DNA of 64,000 nucleotides, taken from contig CM067079.1 of the NCBI GenBank assembly GCA_033980235.1, positions 29,724,147 to 29,788,146 of the forward strand. Direction: 5' to 3'. The DNA is from Diadema setosum (Eukaryota > Echinodermata > Echinoidea > Diadematoida > Diadematidae). Position numbers and translations under genes: made by a program. This document shows, in pieces, positions 1 through 11,310 of this stretch (the first letter of the stretch is position 1; the number at the start of each line of letters is the position of its first letter). The notes beneath the pieces were generated by a model, which was not told the origin of the DNA, ran no database searches, and saw nothing but the letters and a program-made list of their open reading frames with translations.

Positions 1-1
1 T

Positions 2-142
2 GAGGACAAAGTGATATTGTATTACTGTGGTCAAAATGCACGTTTATGGACAGCCAGAGTCAAAGTCACCTGGGCCGAGTGCAGCGGCCCAGAGGTCATT
101 GGGTCCCTGCTGCTCGATGAAGTCACCCAAGGGCTAAGTTGA
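2..142 (+). CDS. Possible terminal exon of an unidentified gene (partial)
   Basis: Reading from base 2, 46 sense codons run to a TGA at 140-142. The translation (starts EDKVILYYCG, ends DEVTQGLS) has mixed composition and uses more G/C-rich codons than the AT-rich DNA after it, as expected of a real exon. There is no start codon and the 5' side lies outside the window, so this could only be a last exon. I do not recognise the family. It could equally be a chance open frame, since 46 codons is short. Immediately downstream the sequence becomes AT-rich with no further coding signal. Confidence 0.3.
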   Translation, partial: EDKVILYYCGQNARLWTARVKVTWAECSGPEVIGSLLLDEVTQGLS

Positions 143-1082
143 GTATACTGGCTTTGCGCTAATCTCGTTTAACAGCGACCACATGTGCAAATCATACTGT
201 CTTGGCTGTATACCTTGCATTTGGAATAGTATATAATATTTCCAGCTGTTTTTTTCTTCAGCATTTTCACTGCTTTCTTGCTTTTGAATTCATGCTTCTA
301 TACCTGCGATTTAGCTCGTGCATCTATCCCGTTTAATACTCTGGTACAAACTGATATAGCGCTCTACGTTCGGATTGGTTGAGAGTGTCTTCCCTAGATG
401 ACGTCATGTACTCTAATGGTTTGCTGAGTTTTGGCAGAATTTCGCGGGTTGTTCCCAGTACATTTTCTTCTTTCACTATATCTCGTGGATCTTCCAAAAT
501 TGCCAGAAATACGTACGAAAATCAAAATCAGAGAAAAGAAAACCTAATATGTAATGAGAAGAAATGAATTATTATCAATCGCTTTTCACGTGTAACAAGT
601 TTAATCGTGATTATTTATCCAGAGAACCCATAGCGTCCAGAATATTTTTCTTATCGCCTAATTCTTCATAAACTTCACCCTCCCTCCATGAATTCTTTCC
701 AGCAAAAGTTTTGCCATCGTGTAGGGTGTACATGTATTTTTTTTTTCTTCTGCTCCGAATTCAGTGAGAAAACATTCGTGGTGCTCGTCATTTTCTTTAT
801 TCCTTTCCCCTCTATTGCGATAATAACTGTAGTTTATTCGTGCGATCGATAGCGCTGAGAACACCTGCTCGTAGTGTCGGTGATCGATTTCAATGAATCA
901 CAACTGACCGCATTCACACTCAATCTTCCTACGCCCGTTGCGCGCCACAAACACCTTCAAAAAAACATTGCGGCAAAATATAACGCACGCGCACGGACTG
1001 TGATTGAGAAAAAGGCGGGATTTCGTCACAAAGTATAGGAGACTTAGAATTACAAACAGAGAGAGAGAGAGGAAAAAAAACA

Positions 1083-1085
1083 AGT

Positions 1086-1124
<39 letters not shown>
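1083..1124. repeat. (GT)n microsatellite
   Basis: About 20 nearly uninterrupted GT units, followed by an imperfect GTGC/GTGT extension. Confidence 0.95.
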
Positions 1125-1125
<1 letters not shown>

Positions 1126-2286
1126 CAGTGCGTGTGCGTGTTAGGGAGAGGGCAGAGGGAAAATTGAAACCGGCGAATTTGCGATGGAAGGCAATATAAA
1201 ACAACAACAACACTTATTCTAGCAGTAACAACGTTGTGGTAGAAAGTTAATAAAAAAAAAGATCAAAAAAAAGTTAAGGTTTGAAATGGTACATAGAGGG
1301 CACAAGCACGAGGATTGTATAACACGTTACATGAGCACTAAATGCAATTTAGAACTAAGGTAATCAAACTATCTTCATTACTCATTTCAATTTTACAATC
1401 TGTGATCGAAATGATGTTTCTGCTGCCAGACCCTCATGACGTATTTTCCAACAAAATCACGAGGACGTCAAAACGAAGAGGATAAATTCACAAATTTGTT
1501 CCCTGTGTGCAGATTTGATCAAATTTGTTGCTGCTACGCATGTAAAGTCGAGCTACAGTCCGCACCCCTAGCATAACTAAATCATGCAAAGCGGGTAAAG
1601 TTAGAATATCATTTCCGCCGCAGCGCTGCGAAAATTAGAAAACCCGGTGAAAGGAAAATTTTGTTTTGAATCGTGCAGGGCCATTTTGATATGGATATAT
1701 TTGGGGAAAACAAAAAAAGTTTGGATGATACAGTTATGACAGAACAGGGAAAATTTATTCTGCTCATCGTTATGTAGATCGTTTGTTTGTCTATGTATTT
1801 TGTGTATGGCTGTATAATACAATGCTTAAAATGCAGTTTTGCTTCGTATATGATCACTTGTGAAGGGAGACCTATGGGAAGAAAAAAGCGTAGAATCATA
1901 ATGCATGATTCATCGTAGTAAGTGCACATTAATGCACGAGGAACATACAGACGTATGGCATTTCGATATTTCTATATCTGTCACAATGCAAATGAAATAT
2001 CAATCAACTATCAAGAAGAAAAATCTGGTATTTACTCAATATCCCTTAGATCATTCACGTATCATGCTGTGGGAACACCCATTAAAAAGTTATAGAGTGA
2101 TTTATTTTTTTGTATCTTTTATCTACAATGATTCATTTTTGTTTAGGTGGGAGGGGCTGGAAGTGGGGGCGCGGTCCTCCGTGCTATTTTTATCGCACAG
2201 TCAACTACCGTGTATACTCAAGGTCATTTGTAATTTTCTAATAATATTACGCTATCTTCTGTAAAAAAAAAGGCACACACAAAAAT

Positions 2287-2345
2287 GAGAATAAATTCAA
2301 TTGAATTGAAATTAATTGAATTCAATTGAATGAAATTGAATCAAA
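2287..2345 (+). repeat. GAATT-rich tail, possible 3' remnant of a non-LTR element
   Basis: The sequence starts GAGAATAAATTCAATTG and continues as irregular AATTGAA units. This resembles the AATAAA plus short tandem repeat that ends the complete non-LTR element at 18141-18167. No body of an element is recognisable upstream, so it would have to be a severely 5'-truncated copy. A plain simple repeat is the alternative. Confidence 0.35.
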
Positions 2346-3398
2346 CTGATGTAAAAATCGTATCATTATGGACACTACTTTTCTGATTATCATGATAAAC
2401 AACTACCATTTAGAAAGTCAGAACAACAAACTGTTGGACTCTGCTCGTGACTGCAAGAATTGAAAAATATCGTCATCACCCGGCAAGACAGATTTTCATA
2501 GTTATATAACTGGACATAATTTTGCGTTCAATCAATGACATATGAAACAACCAAAACAAAAAGGTGTAATATCTCTCTTCTTTTGCCAGGACTTGATTAT
2601 TATTCTTAATTTGCAGAGGTCTGTTTCAGTTTGGAGGAGAGAAAGGGTATTGACTTAAACTTGAAAAATTGATTAGAAGTGAAGTGAGATGTTCCTGCTT
2701 ACCTCATTTGCAAATGCGAATCGATTTTCCGATCGTCAAAAAATGTTGGACAGAATCAAATTTAACCACATTCATCGTCAACCCGATGCGCGTGTTTTTC
2801 CATATGACGAAAACATCAAAACACAGTATACATTTTTTTCAGAATTAGAGAGAATTTGAGATAAAGAGTCACATTATGACACCTGCAAAGATGGTATTCA
2901 TCTTACCAGGCATGCTAAAATCGGAGGTTATTTGACGGGAAATCTGCAAATGAAATGATAATCTCTGGTCGACAGATAAGGCAGGAGACGAAGAACGGTT
3001 CAGCAAGACTGTAACTCACCAGTCCCAAAATCCACATGTTTGTATGTGATTATGATTATAACAATTACAATGATTATAATACGTACCCAATTTAAAGCAG
3101 AGGTGTCAATTTAATATAGTCCAAGCAAGATGATATTTCCAGCCGGAGAAGTCCTGCAGTATACTGTGATTGGCCTACTGTCCAGGTTTACGAAATACAT
3201 AGTCATGATGGGTAAAATGTCCCATTATGATTTTCCATTACAGTATTTCTATTTGTTATTTGTTTCATCATTTTTCTGGGGGGGGGGGAGAGGGAGGCTC
3301 GGGGAAATTTGAGGGAAACGTGGGAGTGGGAGAGCACTTCCTTTGATGGATATAATGGAAGAATTGTAGATGTTGAATTTTCGTGGAAATTAAATCAT

Positions 3399-3424
3399 AC
3401 ACACACACACACACACACACACAC
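3399..3424. repeat. (AC)n microsatellite
   Basis: Thirteen AC units ending directly at the TTAA that begins the neighbouring MITE. Confidence 0.95.
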
Positions 3425-3814
3425 TTAAAGGGTGAGTACAATTCTGGTTGAGGTAAGGATTTAGCTTTTAACGTTTTGCGAGATATTCAGAAACTACTCT
3501 GTGAGATGACAAAGGGCATGCAATCCTACGGGGTATCAAAAGTTTATTTGATGAAAATCGGTTTTAAAATGGCTGAGATATCCAAAATCAAGGTGAACCA
3601 AAGAGATCATAATAGAAGGCGTGGCCTGTCGCCTTTTATTATCATCACTTTTTTATATCTCAGCCATTTGAAAACCAATTTTCATCAAATAAACGTTGAA
3701 TCCTTCTTAAAATTACATGCTCTTTCACATTTCATAAGAGGTTTCTCATTATCTCACTTAGTAATGTTCAAAATATGAATCTCCACCTCAACCAGTACTG
3801 TACAGTCCCTTTAA
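3425..3814. mobile_element. TTAA-flanked hairpin MITE, family 1 copy A
   Basis: The element begins TTAAAGGGTGAGTAC and ends as its inverse, GTACAGTCCCTTTAA, with TTAA at each end. The arms carry GGTTGAGGT / ACCTCAACC. The interior folds back: TTTGATGAAAATCGG near 3548 pairs with CCAATTTTCATCAAAT near 3676. The 390-bp length and lack of coding sequence are those of a MITE. TTAA target use is known for piggyBac and Kolobok superfamilies, and I cannot choose between them. The same family occurs at 5666-6045. Confidence 0.75.
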
Positions 3815-4562
<748 letters not shown>

Positions 4563-4940
4563 AGTTAAGAGGGCAGAGAAAAAGACGGCACATAATGAAT
4601 GTAACGAGGTAAACATGGATAAACAGATTTCTTTTTGTTGTTTTGTTTAAGACAATTAGGAAGAATTGCAACAAACACTTAAACTCCGGTTAGACAAAAA
4701 TCAATAAAAGCATTTAAATGTGACCCTGCATCACATGGGTCTTTTAAGTTAAGAGCAGATCCTGAAAGAGAAGCTTTAAAATGATGTGGTATAACTCAAG
4801 TGAAATGGACTCCCCCAACCTTCCCTAACCTCCCCTAACCTTAATACTGGAAAGAAAGCACACACTCTGGAAAAGTGTGAACTGAGAAAAGAGGCTTTGA
4901 AGTACAGGGTCTATTCAAGCGCTTAATCTTTTAAGACATG
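4563..4940. repeat. Dispersed fragments of repeats that also occur in the TRIM array
   Basis: Positions 4563-4715 (starting GAAGTTAAGAGGGCAGAG) match 26495-26655 and 49740-49885, which lie inside the array. Positions 4742-4940 (with GAAAGAAAGCACACACTCTG) match 36930-37110 in the unit-2 insertion. This piece outside the array is therefore either a dispersed repeat family or debris of an older unit. Confidence 0.6.
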
Positions 4941-5520
4941 CTTGCCTTACAATGAATGAAACAAAACACAGGATGCAAACCACCGGAGTAAAAACAGTGA
5001 TGATATTGTCAGATTAAACTGAAATTGAGCATGCTTTATTAACTCATTCTGTAAATAATTAATGCTAACTTTCAACGCAATAGCCTCATCCTTATAGAGT
5101 TGAAAGTGAATAGTATGGACAAGGTTTTTAAAAAATGAAAAGGGAACTCTATAAGACACACTTAATCACATTATCTTACTAAAAGTGTTCGAGAGAATTT
5201 TGCTGTTCAACATTCTTTATTATGAATAAACAAGGTAACATGAAAGGCCTAGGTTGTCTAGTGGATTTAACAGGAGGCACAAGGCAAATACAAAGGACAA
5301 TACAGAAAATATGTCAATACATCTTGTATAGTATAAAACTTACTCGAAAATTTCAGTTACATAATCACAATCAAATTGACCAAAAATACATTTATACTCA
5401 AACAAATCAAAATATGCAATATTTGATTTCAAAACATACATTTCTTCCATGATAATACAACTTTATCTCATTCTATTTTTTTTTATTCTCTTTGCCTTTT
5501 ACTAAGTAGTTCTCTTTGAC
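4941..5520. other. Non-coding stretch
   Basis: AT-rich with no credible coding frame and no repeat I could match elsewhere in the window. Confidence 0.5.
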
Positions 5521-5591
5521 CTCACTCTCTCTCTCCCTCTCTCTCTCTCTCCCTCTCTCTCTTTCTCTCTTCTCTCTCTCTCTCTCTCTCT
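5521..5591. repeat. (CT)n-rich tract
   Basis: Imperfect CTCTCTC run with interspersed CCC and TTT. Confidence 0.9.
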
Positions 5592-5665
5592 ACCTTCCCC
5601 TCCTTATTCTTAAACAAATCTCCTTCCTTTCTTTTACCTTTCTCCTTTAATACTCCATTAATTCG

Positions 5666-6045
5666 TTAAAGGGATGGTACTGTATTGGTGGAGATGAGAA
5701 TTGGGCTTCTAACTGTTTGCGAGATACCAAGAAAACATGATATAGTACAGAGCATACCATTTTAAGAGGAATTCAAAGTTTATTTGATGAAAATCGGGTT
5801 TGGAATGACTGAAACATAAAAAAAGTAAAACAAAGCGATCGTAATAAAGTGTGGGTCCCACACTTTATTAGAATCACTCTTTTTTGGATATCTCGGCCAT
5901 TTCAAAACCAATTTTCTTCAAATAAACGTTGAATCCTCATAGAATTACATGCTCTTTCATATTTTATAAGAGGTTTTTCATTATCTCACCAAAAATGTTA
6001 GACACGTGAAATTAGGTCTCAACCAAAACTATACGATCCCTTTAA
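5666..6045. mobile_element. TTAA-flanked hairpin MITE, family 1 copy B
   Basis: Starts TTAAAGGGATGGTACTG and ends ATACGATCCCTTTAA, again with TTAA at both ends. The interior shares GTTTGCGAGATA, TTTGATGAAAATCGG and the inverse CCAATTTTCTTCAAAT with the copy at 3425-3814, in the same orientation. Length (380 bp) and hairpin layout agree with that copy, which fixes the boundaries. Confidence 0.75.
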
Positions 6046-6404
6046 ACACCTTATCAATTTCTTCTCCAAATACTCCACTTTAACTTTCTCATTAAAGCTA
6101 ACAACAATCCATTAACAATACTAAATCATATAACATCAAATCGTATGTAACATCACATAATAAACAATTGAATAAATCTCAAATTCTTTGTTTTCCTTGT
6201 ATAAACCTAAACATAAAATCTTTCTATACACTACAAAAACTTTACTAATGTTATGAATAAAGATACAAGCATCCTATCTAAAATCATCATACGCCATACA
6301 TTTTACACTCATCCCATGCTCATGATAAAAAAAAAAATGCTAAAAACACAATCTCCTGTTCGTTTCATAATCCAAAAATTAAGTAAAAGGTAGAAGAAGA
6401 CTTC
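6046..6404. other. Non-coding stretch
   Basis: Very AT-rich sequence with no coding frame or recognised repeat. Confidence 0.5.
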
Positions 6405-7590
6405 TGCCCTACTTTGGCAAAAGGAAGCAAGTAACACCGAATACTAATGCTACAAGTAAAGAAAATATGTTTTGGTGTAGGCCCTTCAAATTTGTGATGA
6501 GAAATAATGTCGGTATTCGTGTAAGTCATGGTGATGCATTTATGAAAATTCGAAGAATTTTGATATTCTCATAGAAACTCATTATTATGTAACTTGCTTC
6601 CTTTTGCCAAAGTATTATAGATGAGTAGCAAACATAAAAAACGGCAAAAGGAAGCAAGTGACAATCATATCATAAGGATGTCACTTGCTTCATTTTGCCG
6701 AAGTGATTTTATGCCCCAGTCACATATAAAAACGGATGCTCAAGGATCTACACAGTGATCCGGGGGGGGGGGGGGGGGGAGGGGGACGTCCGGGGAGATC
6801 CGGGATTTTGGTATGACTGTACATACGGTATCAACACGGCAGCTACACGGATAAGGGCGGAAGAGCGAGGCGTCTACACGGACAAACACGGCATCTACAC
6901 GGACCAACACGACATCTACACGGATCAACACGGCAGCTACACGGCAGCCACACGGACCACCCTGGATTGCTCTGCCAACACGGCAATCCCCGGATGACGC
7001 CGGATGTTTTTGACCAGCAAAAGTTGCCGTGTTGGCCTCCCGGCGTCAACACGGATCTCTCCCCGGATCAGATCCGGGGTGGTCCGGGGTGATCCGGGAT
7101 GTCTATGTGACTGAGGCATTTTGCCAAAGTATTTCAGATTTTTAGCAAACATGAAAAAACTGGCAAAAGGGAGCAAGTGACAATCATATCATGAGAATGT
7201 TACTTGCTTCTTTTTTGCCAAAGTATTATAGATTTGAAGCAAACATAGAAAATAGGCAAAAGGAAGCAAGTGACAATTATGGATCATAAGGATGTTACTT
7301 GCTCCCTTTTGTCGAAGTATTTTAGACTGTGTGTAAATATATGATTTGGCGAAGGGAAGCAAGTACCAATCATATCATGAGGTTGTAACTTGCTTCCTTT
7401 TGCCAATTTTTTTCACGCAATTTTGTGCACTTGCTTCCTTTTGCCACCCGAATATCTCAGAAATGTGTGAAAATTGTAACTTTGGGTTTTTTCAGTTTAA
7501 TAGAGCATGCTTCAAATATGCCAAATCAATAAAAAGTCAATATCCCTAAAAATATAACTTGCTTCCATTGGCCAAAGTAGGGCAGACTTG
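6405..7590. repeat. Palindromic satellite next to the array edge
   Basis: Units are built from GGCAAAAGGAAGCAAGT and its inverse ACTTGCTTCCTTTTGCC around a short spacer (ATCATATCATAAGGATG), joined by an AAAGTATTATAGATTT linker. Unit starts near 7161, 7254 and 7347 give a spacing of about 93 bp. Further units lie at 6415-6710 and, degenerate, to 7590. The block is interrupted by the element at 6712-7118. Every unit can form a hairpin. It stops just before the first TRIM duplication unit begins at about 7624. Confidence 0.8.
6712..7118. mobile_element. 407-bp element with internal ACACGG minisatellite, nested in the satellite
   Basis: Ends are TGCCCCAGTCACAT and its near inverse ATGTGACTGAGGCA. 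Subterminal GATCCGGG motifs, some inverted, and a G run follow. The centre (about 6836-6965) is a run of ~20-bp repeats of the form CACGGCATCTACACGGAC. It is far more GC-rich than the satellite on both sides. Open frames on both strands repeat the same short peptides and are a by-product of the minisatellite. I found no clear target-site duplication. Confidence 0.6.
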
Positions 7591-8838
7591 CTCTTTTAGA
7601 AAATATGAAAAACTCAACTCAACGCGATAAGTTTTCGGATCCATTATATGAATTATTTTCTGAATGCCGATGAAGCAGAAAATCGCTCTTCACTTTCATA
7701 TTTTAGTCTCAATATGCGATGTGACTTTCTGGGTTCAAGAACGCAGCTACACTACCGGTCACACAAAATAATACCTTAATTATAACCTCACTCAATAGTT
7801 CATAGAGCACACAAACATATAAATGCAAACAGAGCACAGAGCAAAATAATATGATTCAATTTCACGAATAACAGTGTATACGTATAAAGTTTTTCTCCTA
7901 ATAGATCGAACAGGGCAATGTATATCAAAGACAAACCAGGGAAATGGAGGACACTAGTTTGCTTGACAACGTCTAGAATATTTGAAATATTATTGTGATA
8001 ACTGGTTTTGAGCAGATTTACCTGGAGGAATAAACTGCCTAATTTACACTAACAATACTGCGCACTTGGCCGGACCCATTTCAGTGGCTTGTCAGGTTTT
8101 CGGTTTCAGTTTTGTCACAGCGAACCTTGAACCTGATAACAAGCTTTTTCTGTTCGTTATCTTATTTCTAGCTGAAAATCAAAGCAATGTGTAATGGGTT
8201 CCATTTTATGTTTTCATGAAACTGAGACTTATGTAACAATTCATCAATCGAACGTTTGTTTGTTTGTTTTTAATCTTACTGCATTCCATTTCAGTAATGT
8301 CAAGTAGCTCCAAAACCAAAATCATGAATATTGTGACTTGCTTGTAAATTGATGACGGTCAGACTTGTGATATTCAAAGTGGAGGAAACTGTGATGGCAC
8401 TCGCTATTATGCTGTTTGTTTAGAGCCCACTGAGGGACGCTCATATTATATTCAAACATAAAGAGTTTCATCGCAATGTGGGTTAAGTGCTAATTCTAAA
8501 AAAAAATAATGATAATAAATAAAGTAAGCCCATAATCATTCTATAGTGGTACAAAAGTCAAACCTTTCCTGTGAAACCTTACATGAAAAAAAAAAATGAA
8601 GTAATGGTGTGAGTTCATTACTCATATTCCTATTAGTATTGGTCTAATATTAGCAGCTTTAATAGTAAAAAAAATCTCAACTTAAGCAAGAATGTAGTTA
8701 GTTCGTTTTGCGACAAAACTCTTCAAATAAACATCACGGAACAATTCAACCAGGTGAATAAGTCTGTGTTCACTTAGAATATCACACCAAAACTTCATTT
8801 TCCTCAACATGCTACTACAGAACTAATCGCATTTCACG

Positions 8839-10680
8839 TTACATCGCATCAATGATGTAGAGTCTATCTGGAGTGCAGAAAGCTATCTCACCACTCTCAA
8901 ACTCTTGTAGATAGTACCAAACTATTCGTGGCTTTACTATTTTGAAATCAGTGATGAGATTGCACAGGTGCTGCAAATCTCTCGTGTATTGATCGATACT
9001 GACAAGACCCTCCTCGAGCTTCACCCAGGCTACAATGACCGAATCATCTCGACAAACAGCTGGGAAGGCTGTCATGTCCTCCGTCTTCAAGACATTCTTC
9101 TTCGTCCCCTCACTATCAAGGCACACGATAGCCGATGGGACTGCCACAATCTGGTTCCTCGTGGTGTGAAAAGAGAATAATTGACAGGGTTTAAATTCAC
9201 AACTTATTTCCCTAACAGCCTTACCTCCTTGTGGGGTAAATACCTGGATCTTCTTTAGATTGATATAACCCACATAGATATCATCATCTCTATCCACAGT
9301 GAGACCACCAAGTCCTCCTTCATCATAACTCATTGTCTCGAACGCGACGTTAAGCTCCCCCCACTGTGGAGTGTATAATGATATATTGTTGCCTCCATCA
9401 CGTACAACACTTTCACCATCAGACAGGAATCCAATTCCGCAGGCAATGACATCCTGCAGTACGGTCTGCTGTATCTCACCGTCAGGGGAGTAGACATGGA
9501 TTCCGCCATTCACCGAACCCACTGCCATCTTGCCGTCTGGAGCACAAGTGGCACAGGTCATGCTGTCTTTGCTAGGGAGCTCTACGTCTGCTTTGACATC
9601 CCACGTGTAACCACCCAGTTCTCCAAGACGAAGTTCATTGACCTTCGCTTCTTTACGGAATGAAATCTTTTGAGCTCGTTCTGCCACACCTGTCGGTGAT
9701 TGGTCGTCAAGATCATCTCGTTCCAGAAAGCTCTTCAAGTTCTCGCAAAGCGTGTCGTGTGCAAACAAGGCGTCTTTCTCTAGCGGAATCTTCACGCCGT
9801 TAGTTACCAGCTCTTCCATACCGTTCACGTGACTGAATGTTTGGCGACTCTCTTCCTCCATAGTTTGTAATTCCTTCTCGAATTTTTCAGACAATCGTTT
9901 CACTTGACATTTCAGGGTCTCTTTTCTGGTTGACAATAGTTTCATGTATTCCTCGTACGTCTTGTCGATGTCATCATTAAGTCTTCTCATCATGTTTGTT
10001 ATTTCATCACGCTGTGTCTCTATGTAATCAATATGATTTTCAATGGTTGTTTTCTTTGATTTTGCTCTATCTTGTAACTTCTTGATATTTTCCTTCAAAT
10101 TCTCCTCATGGATAGCTGCCTCTTCGATCTGATGCCCTGCTTGTAAGTGCCTTACCAACCCGCACTTGCTGCAAATGTACTCCCGACATTTGGTGCAGAA
10201 ATACTCTTCATCATCGTTAGGATGTTTCTTACACTTCCGTCGCCTCTCAAGAGGAACTTTTCCAGAGAGTACGTCACTCATGGCCACCACTTTGTGATTG
10301 GAGACCAGTTTCCAGTTCTTGTGGCCTTTCTCACACGATTCACACATGTATTTCCCACAGTCCTGACAGTAGGACACAGCTGGCTGCTTTCCGTCCGTCT
10401 CACAAACTGTACAAACTGGATTCTTGGTTTTCACTTCGTCCACGAGAGAATTCACTGGTACGTTTGTTTGTAACTTACTCACATCTCCACTTGGAACGGG
10501 CGTTTCTTTCCTGCATATGGGACATGCTATATTTTTGCGGCTGGACTGAGTTTGAAAAATTTGTTGCAAGCAGTCTTTGCAGAAGATGTGAGAACACGTC
10601 AGTGATTTAGGTTGGACGAAAAGTGTCAGGCAGATAGGACACTCCAGATTCTGGCTGCTGATTTGATGAAACGTTGCCAT
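8839..10680 (-). CDS. TRIM protein 1: RING, two B-boxes, coiled coil, NHL-like propeller
   Basis: A 613-residue single-exon CDS. The RING is C3HC4 (C14, C17, C29, H31, C34, C37, C53, C56). B-box 1 spans about 90-130 (C90, C93, C105, C108, C113, C116). B-box 2 spans about 150-183 (C150, H153, C162, C165, C170, C173, H178, H183). A charged coiled coil covers about 185-295. Residues 350-613 hold propeller-like repeats such as GGLTVDRDDDIYVGY and IHVYSPDGE. The architecture is that of TRIM2/3/56-type E3 ubiquitin ligases, in which the RING recruits E2, the coiled coil dimerises and the propeller binds the target. The start lies in a strong context (ACCATGG) just after a candidate splice acceptor (ATTATAG, intron end at 10697). 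An ATTAAA signal lies at 8658-8663 in the 3' flank. All zinc ligands are present. The domain call is firm. An immune role is inference. Confidence 0.93.
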   Translation of the reverse strand: MATFHQISSQNLECPICLTLFVQPKSLTCSHIFCKDCLQQIFQTQSSRKNIACPICRKETPVPSGDVSKLQTNVPVNSLVDEVKTKNPVCTVCETDGKQPAVSYCQDCGKYMCESCEKGHKNWKLVSNHKVVAMSDVLSGKVPLERRRKCKKHPNDDEEYFCTKCREYICSKCGLVRHLQAGHQIEEAAIHEENLKENIKKLQDRAKSKKTTIENHIDYIETQRDEITNMMRRLNDDIDKTYEEYMKLLSTRKETLKCQVKRLSEKFEKELQTMEEESRQTFSHVNGMEELVTNGVKIPLEKDALFAHDTLCENLKSFLERDDLDDQSPTGVAERAQKISFRKEAKVNELRLGELGGYTWDVKADVELPSKDSMTCATCAPDGKMAVGSVNGGIHVYSPDGEIQQTVLQDVIACGIGFLSDGESVVRDGGNNISLYTPQWGELNVAFETMSYDEGGLGGLTVDRDDDIYVGYINLKKIQVFTPQGGKAVREISCEFKPCQLFSFHTTRNQIVAVPSAIVCLDSEGTKKNVLKTEDMTAFPAVCRDDSVIVAWVKLEEGLVSIDQYTRDLQHLCNLITDFKIVKPRIVWYYLQEFESGEIAFCTPDRLYIIDAM

Positions 10681-11068
10681 GGTGTCCCTCTATGTCCTAT
10701 AATAGCAAAAGAACCACACAGCGGTAAACAGAAATATGAATTCTCATTTATCAAAGACATAGAAAAGTGGATATTCAGTCGAAGCACGATGTTAAAATTT
10801 ATGCACTCTTAAGATACAACTAAGTAATAAATGAAGCACAATTTAAAAGACGTGTGAATATTGTTATCATGTTGCTAAGTATAGTTTATATCCGGGTTTC
10901 AAAGATTGATTTATGATGGTTCATTTGATTGGAGGAGATCACACTAACTAGTTGTCTGGTGAGAATATCATGGGATGGGTAGACTTAGAATAAAGTCGGA
11001 CACTTGTTCATATCCTGAAGGAACGATAGTCTAAAAAAAAAAACACTCATCATATTTTGATTAATACG
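10681..11068. other. TRIM1 5' flank (probable intron)
   Basis: Non-coding sequence shared with the flank of TRIM copy 3 at 45066-45462. It begins with the candidate splice acceptor (pyrimidine-rich tract, ATTATAG) read on the minus strand. Confidence 0.5.
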
Positions 11069-11310
11069 TATCCGGGCAATTACCCCCCCGAGGGCAACTA
11101 CCCCCCCCCCCCCCCCCCCCCATGCCCCCCCCCCCCCCACACCCGGCTAAACACTGGTTAGTGGTAAGGTTAAGAGTTAAGATTGGGGTAAGGGTTATGT
11201 TTAGGGTTAGGAGCTGGGTTAGGTTTAGGATTAAGTTCAAGATTAGGATTAGGATTAGGGCTAGGGGAAAGGTCCGGGGTAATTGCCCAGGGGGTAATTG
11301 CCCTAGACCC
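11069..11310. mobile_element. Short element with telomere-like TTAGGG-type repeats, copy 1
   Basis: The left end contains GGGCAATTACCCCC and the right end contains the exact inverse GGGGGTAATTGCCC. A long C run follows the left end. The centre (about 11158-11270) is an irregular array of GGTTAG/TTAGGG/TTAGGA units. The same element sits at the matching place upstream of TRIM copy 3 but not of copies 2 and 4. It was therefore present before the A-type block was duplicated. Confidence 0.65.

Larger units (their letters stand above)
143..3398. other. Non-coding AT-rich stretch
   Basis: No open frame here has the composition of a gene. The small frames are broken by stops and partly encode simple repeats. 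The stretch holds a (GT)n run at 1083-1124 and a GAATT-rich tail at 2287-2345. Nothing else is recognisable. Confidence 0.6.

Noticed and set aside
6740..7176. Several overlapping frames with repeated peptides on both strands
   Set aside because: Produced by the ACACGG minisatellite and GATCCGGG repeats of a mobile element.
6405..7590. CRISPR-like array of palindromic repeats
   Set aside because: The context is animal DNA. Spacers are not unique but part of the repeating unit, and no cas genes exist.
11158..11270. Interstitial telomere from a chromosome fusion
   Set aside because: The array is short, degenerate, enclosed by inverted repeats, and duplicated with the TRIM unit. A mobile element explains it better.
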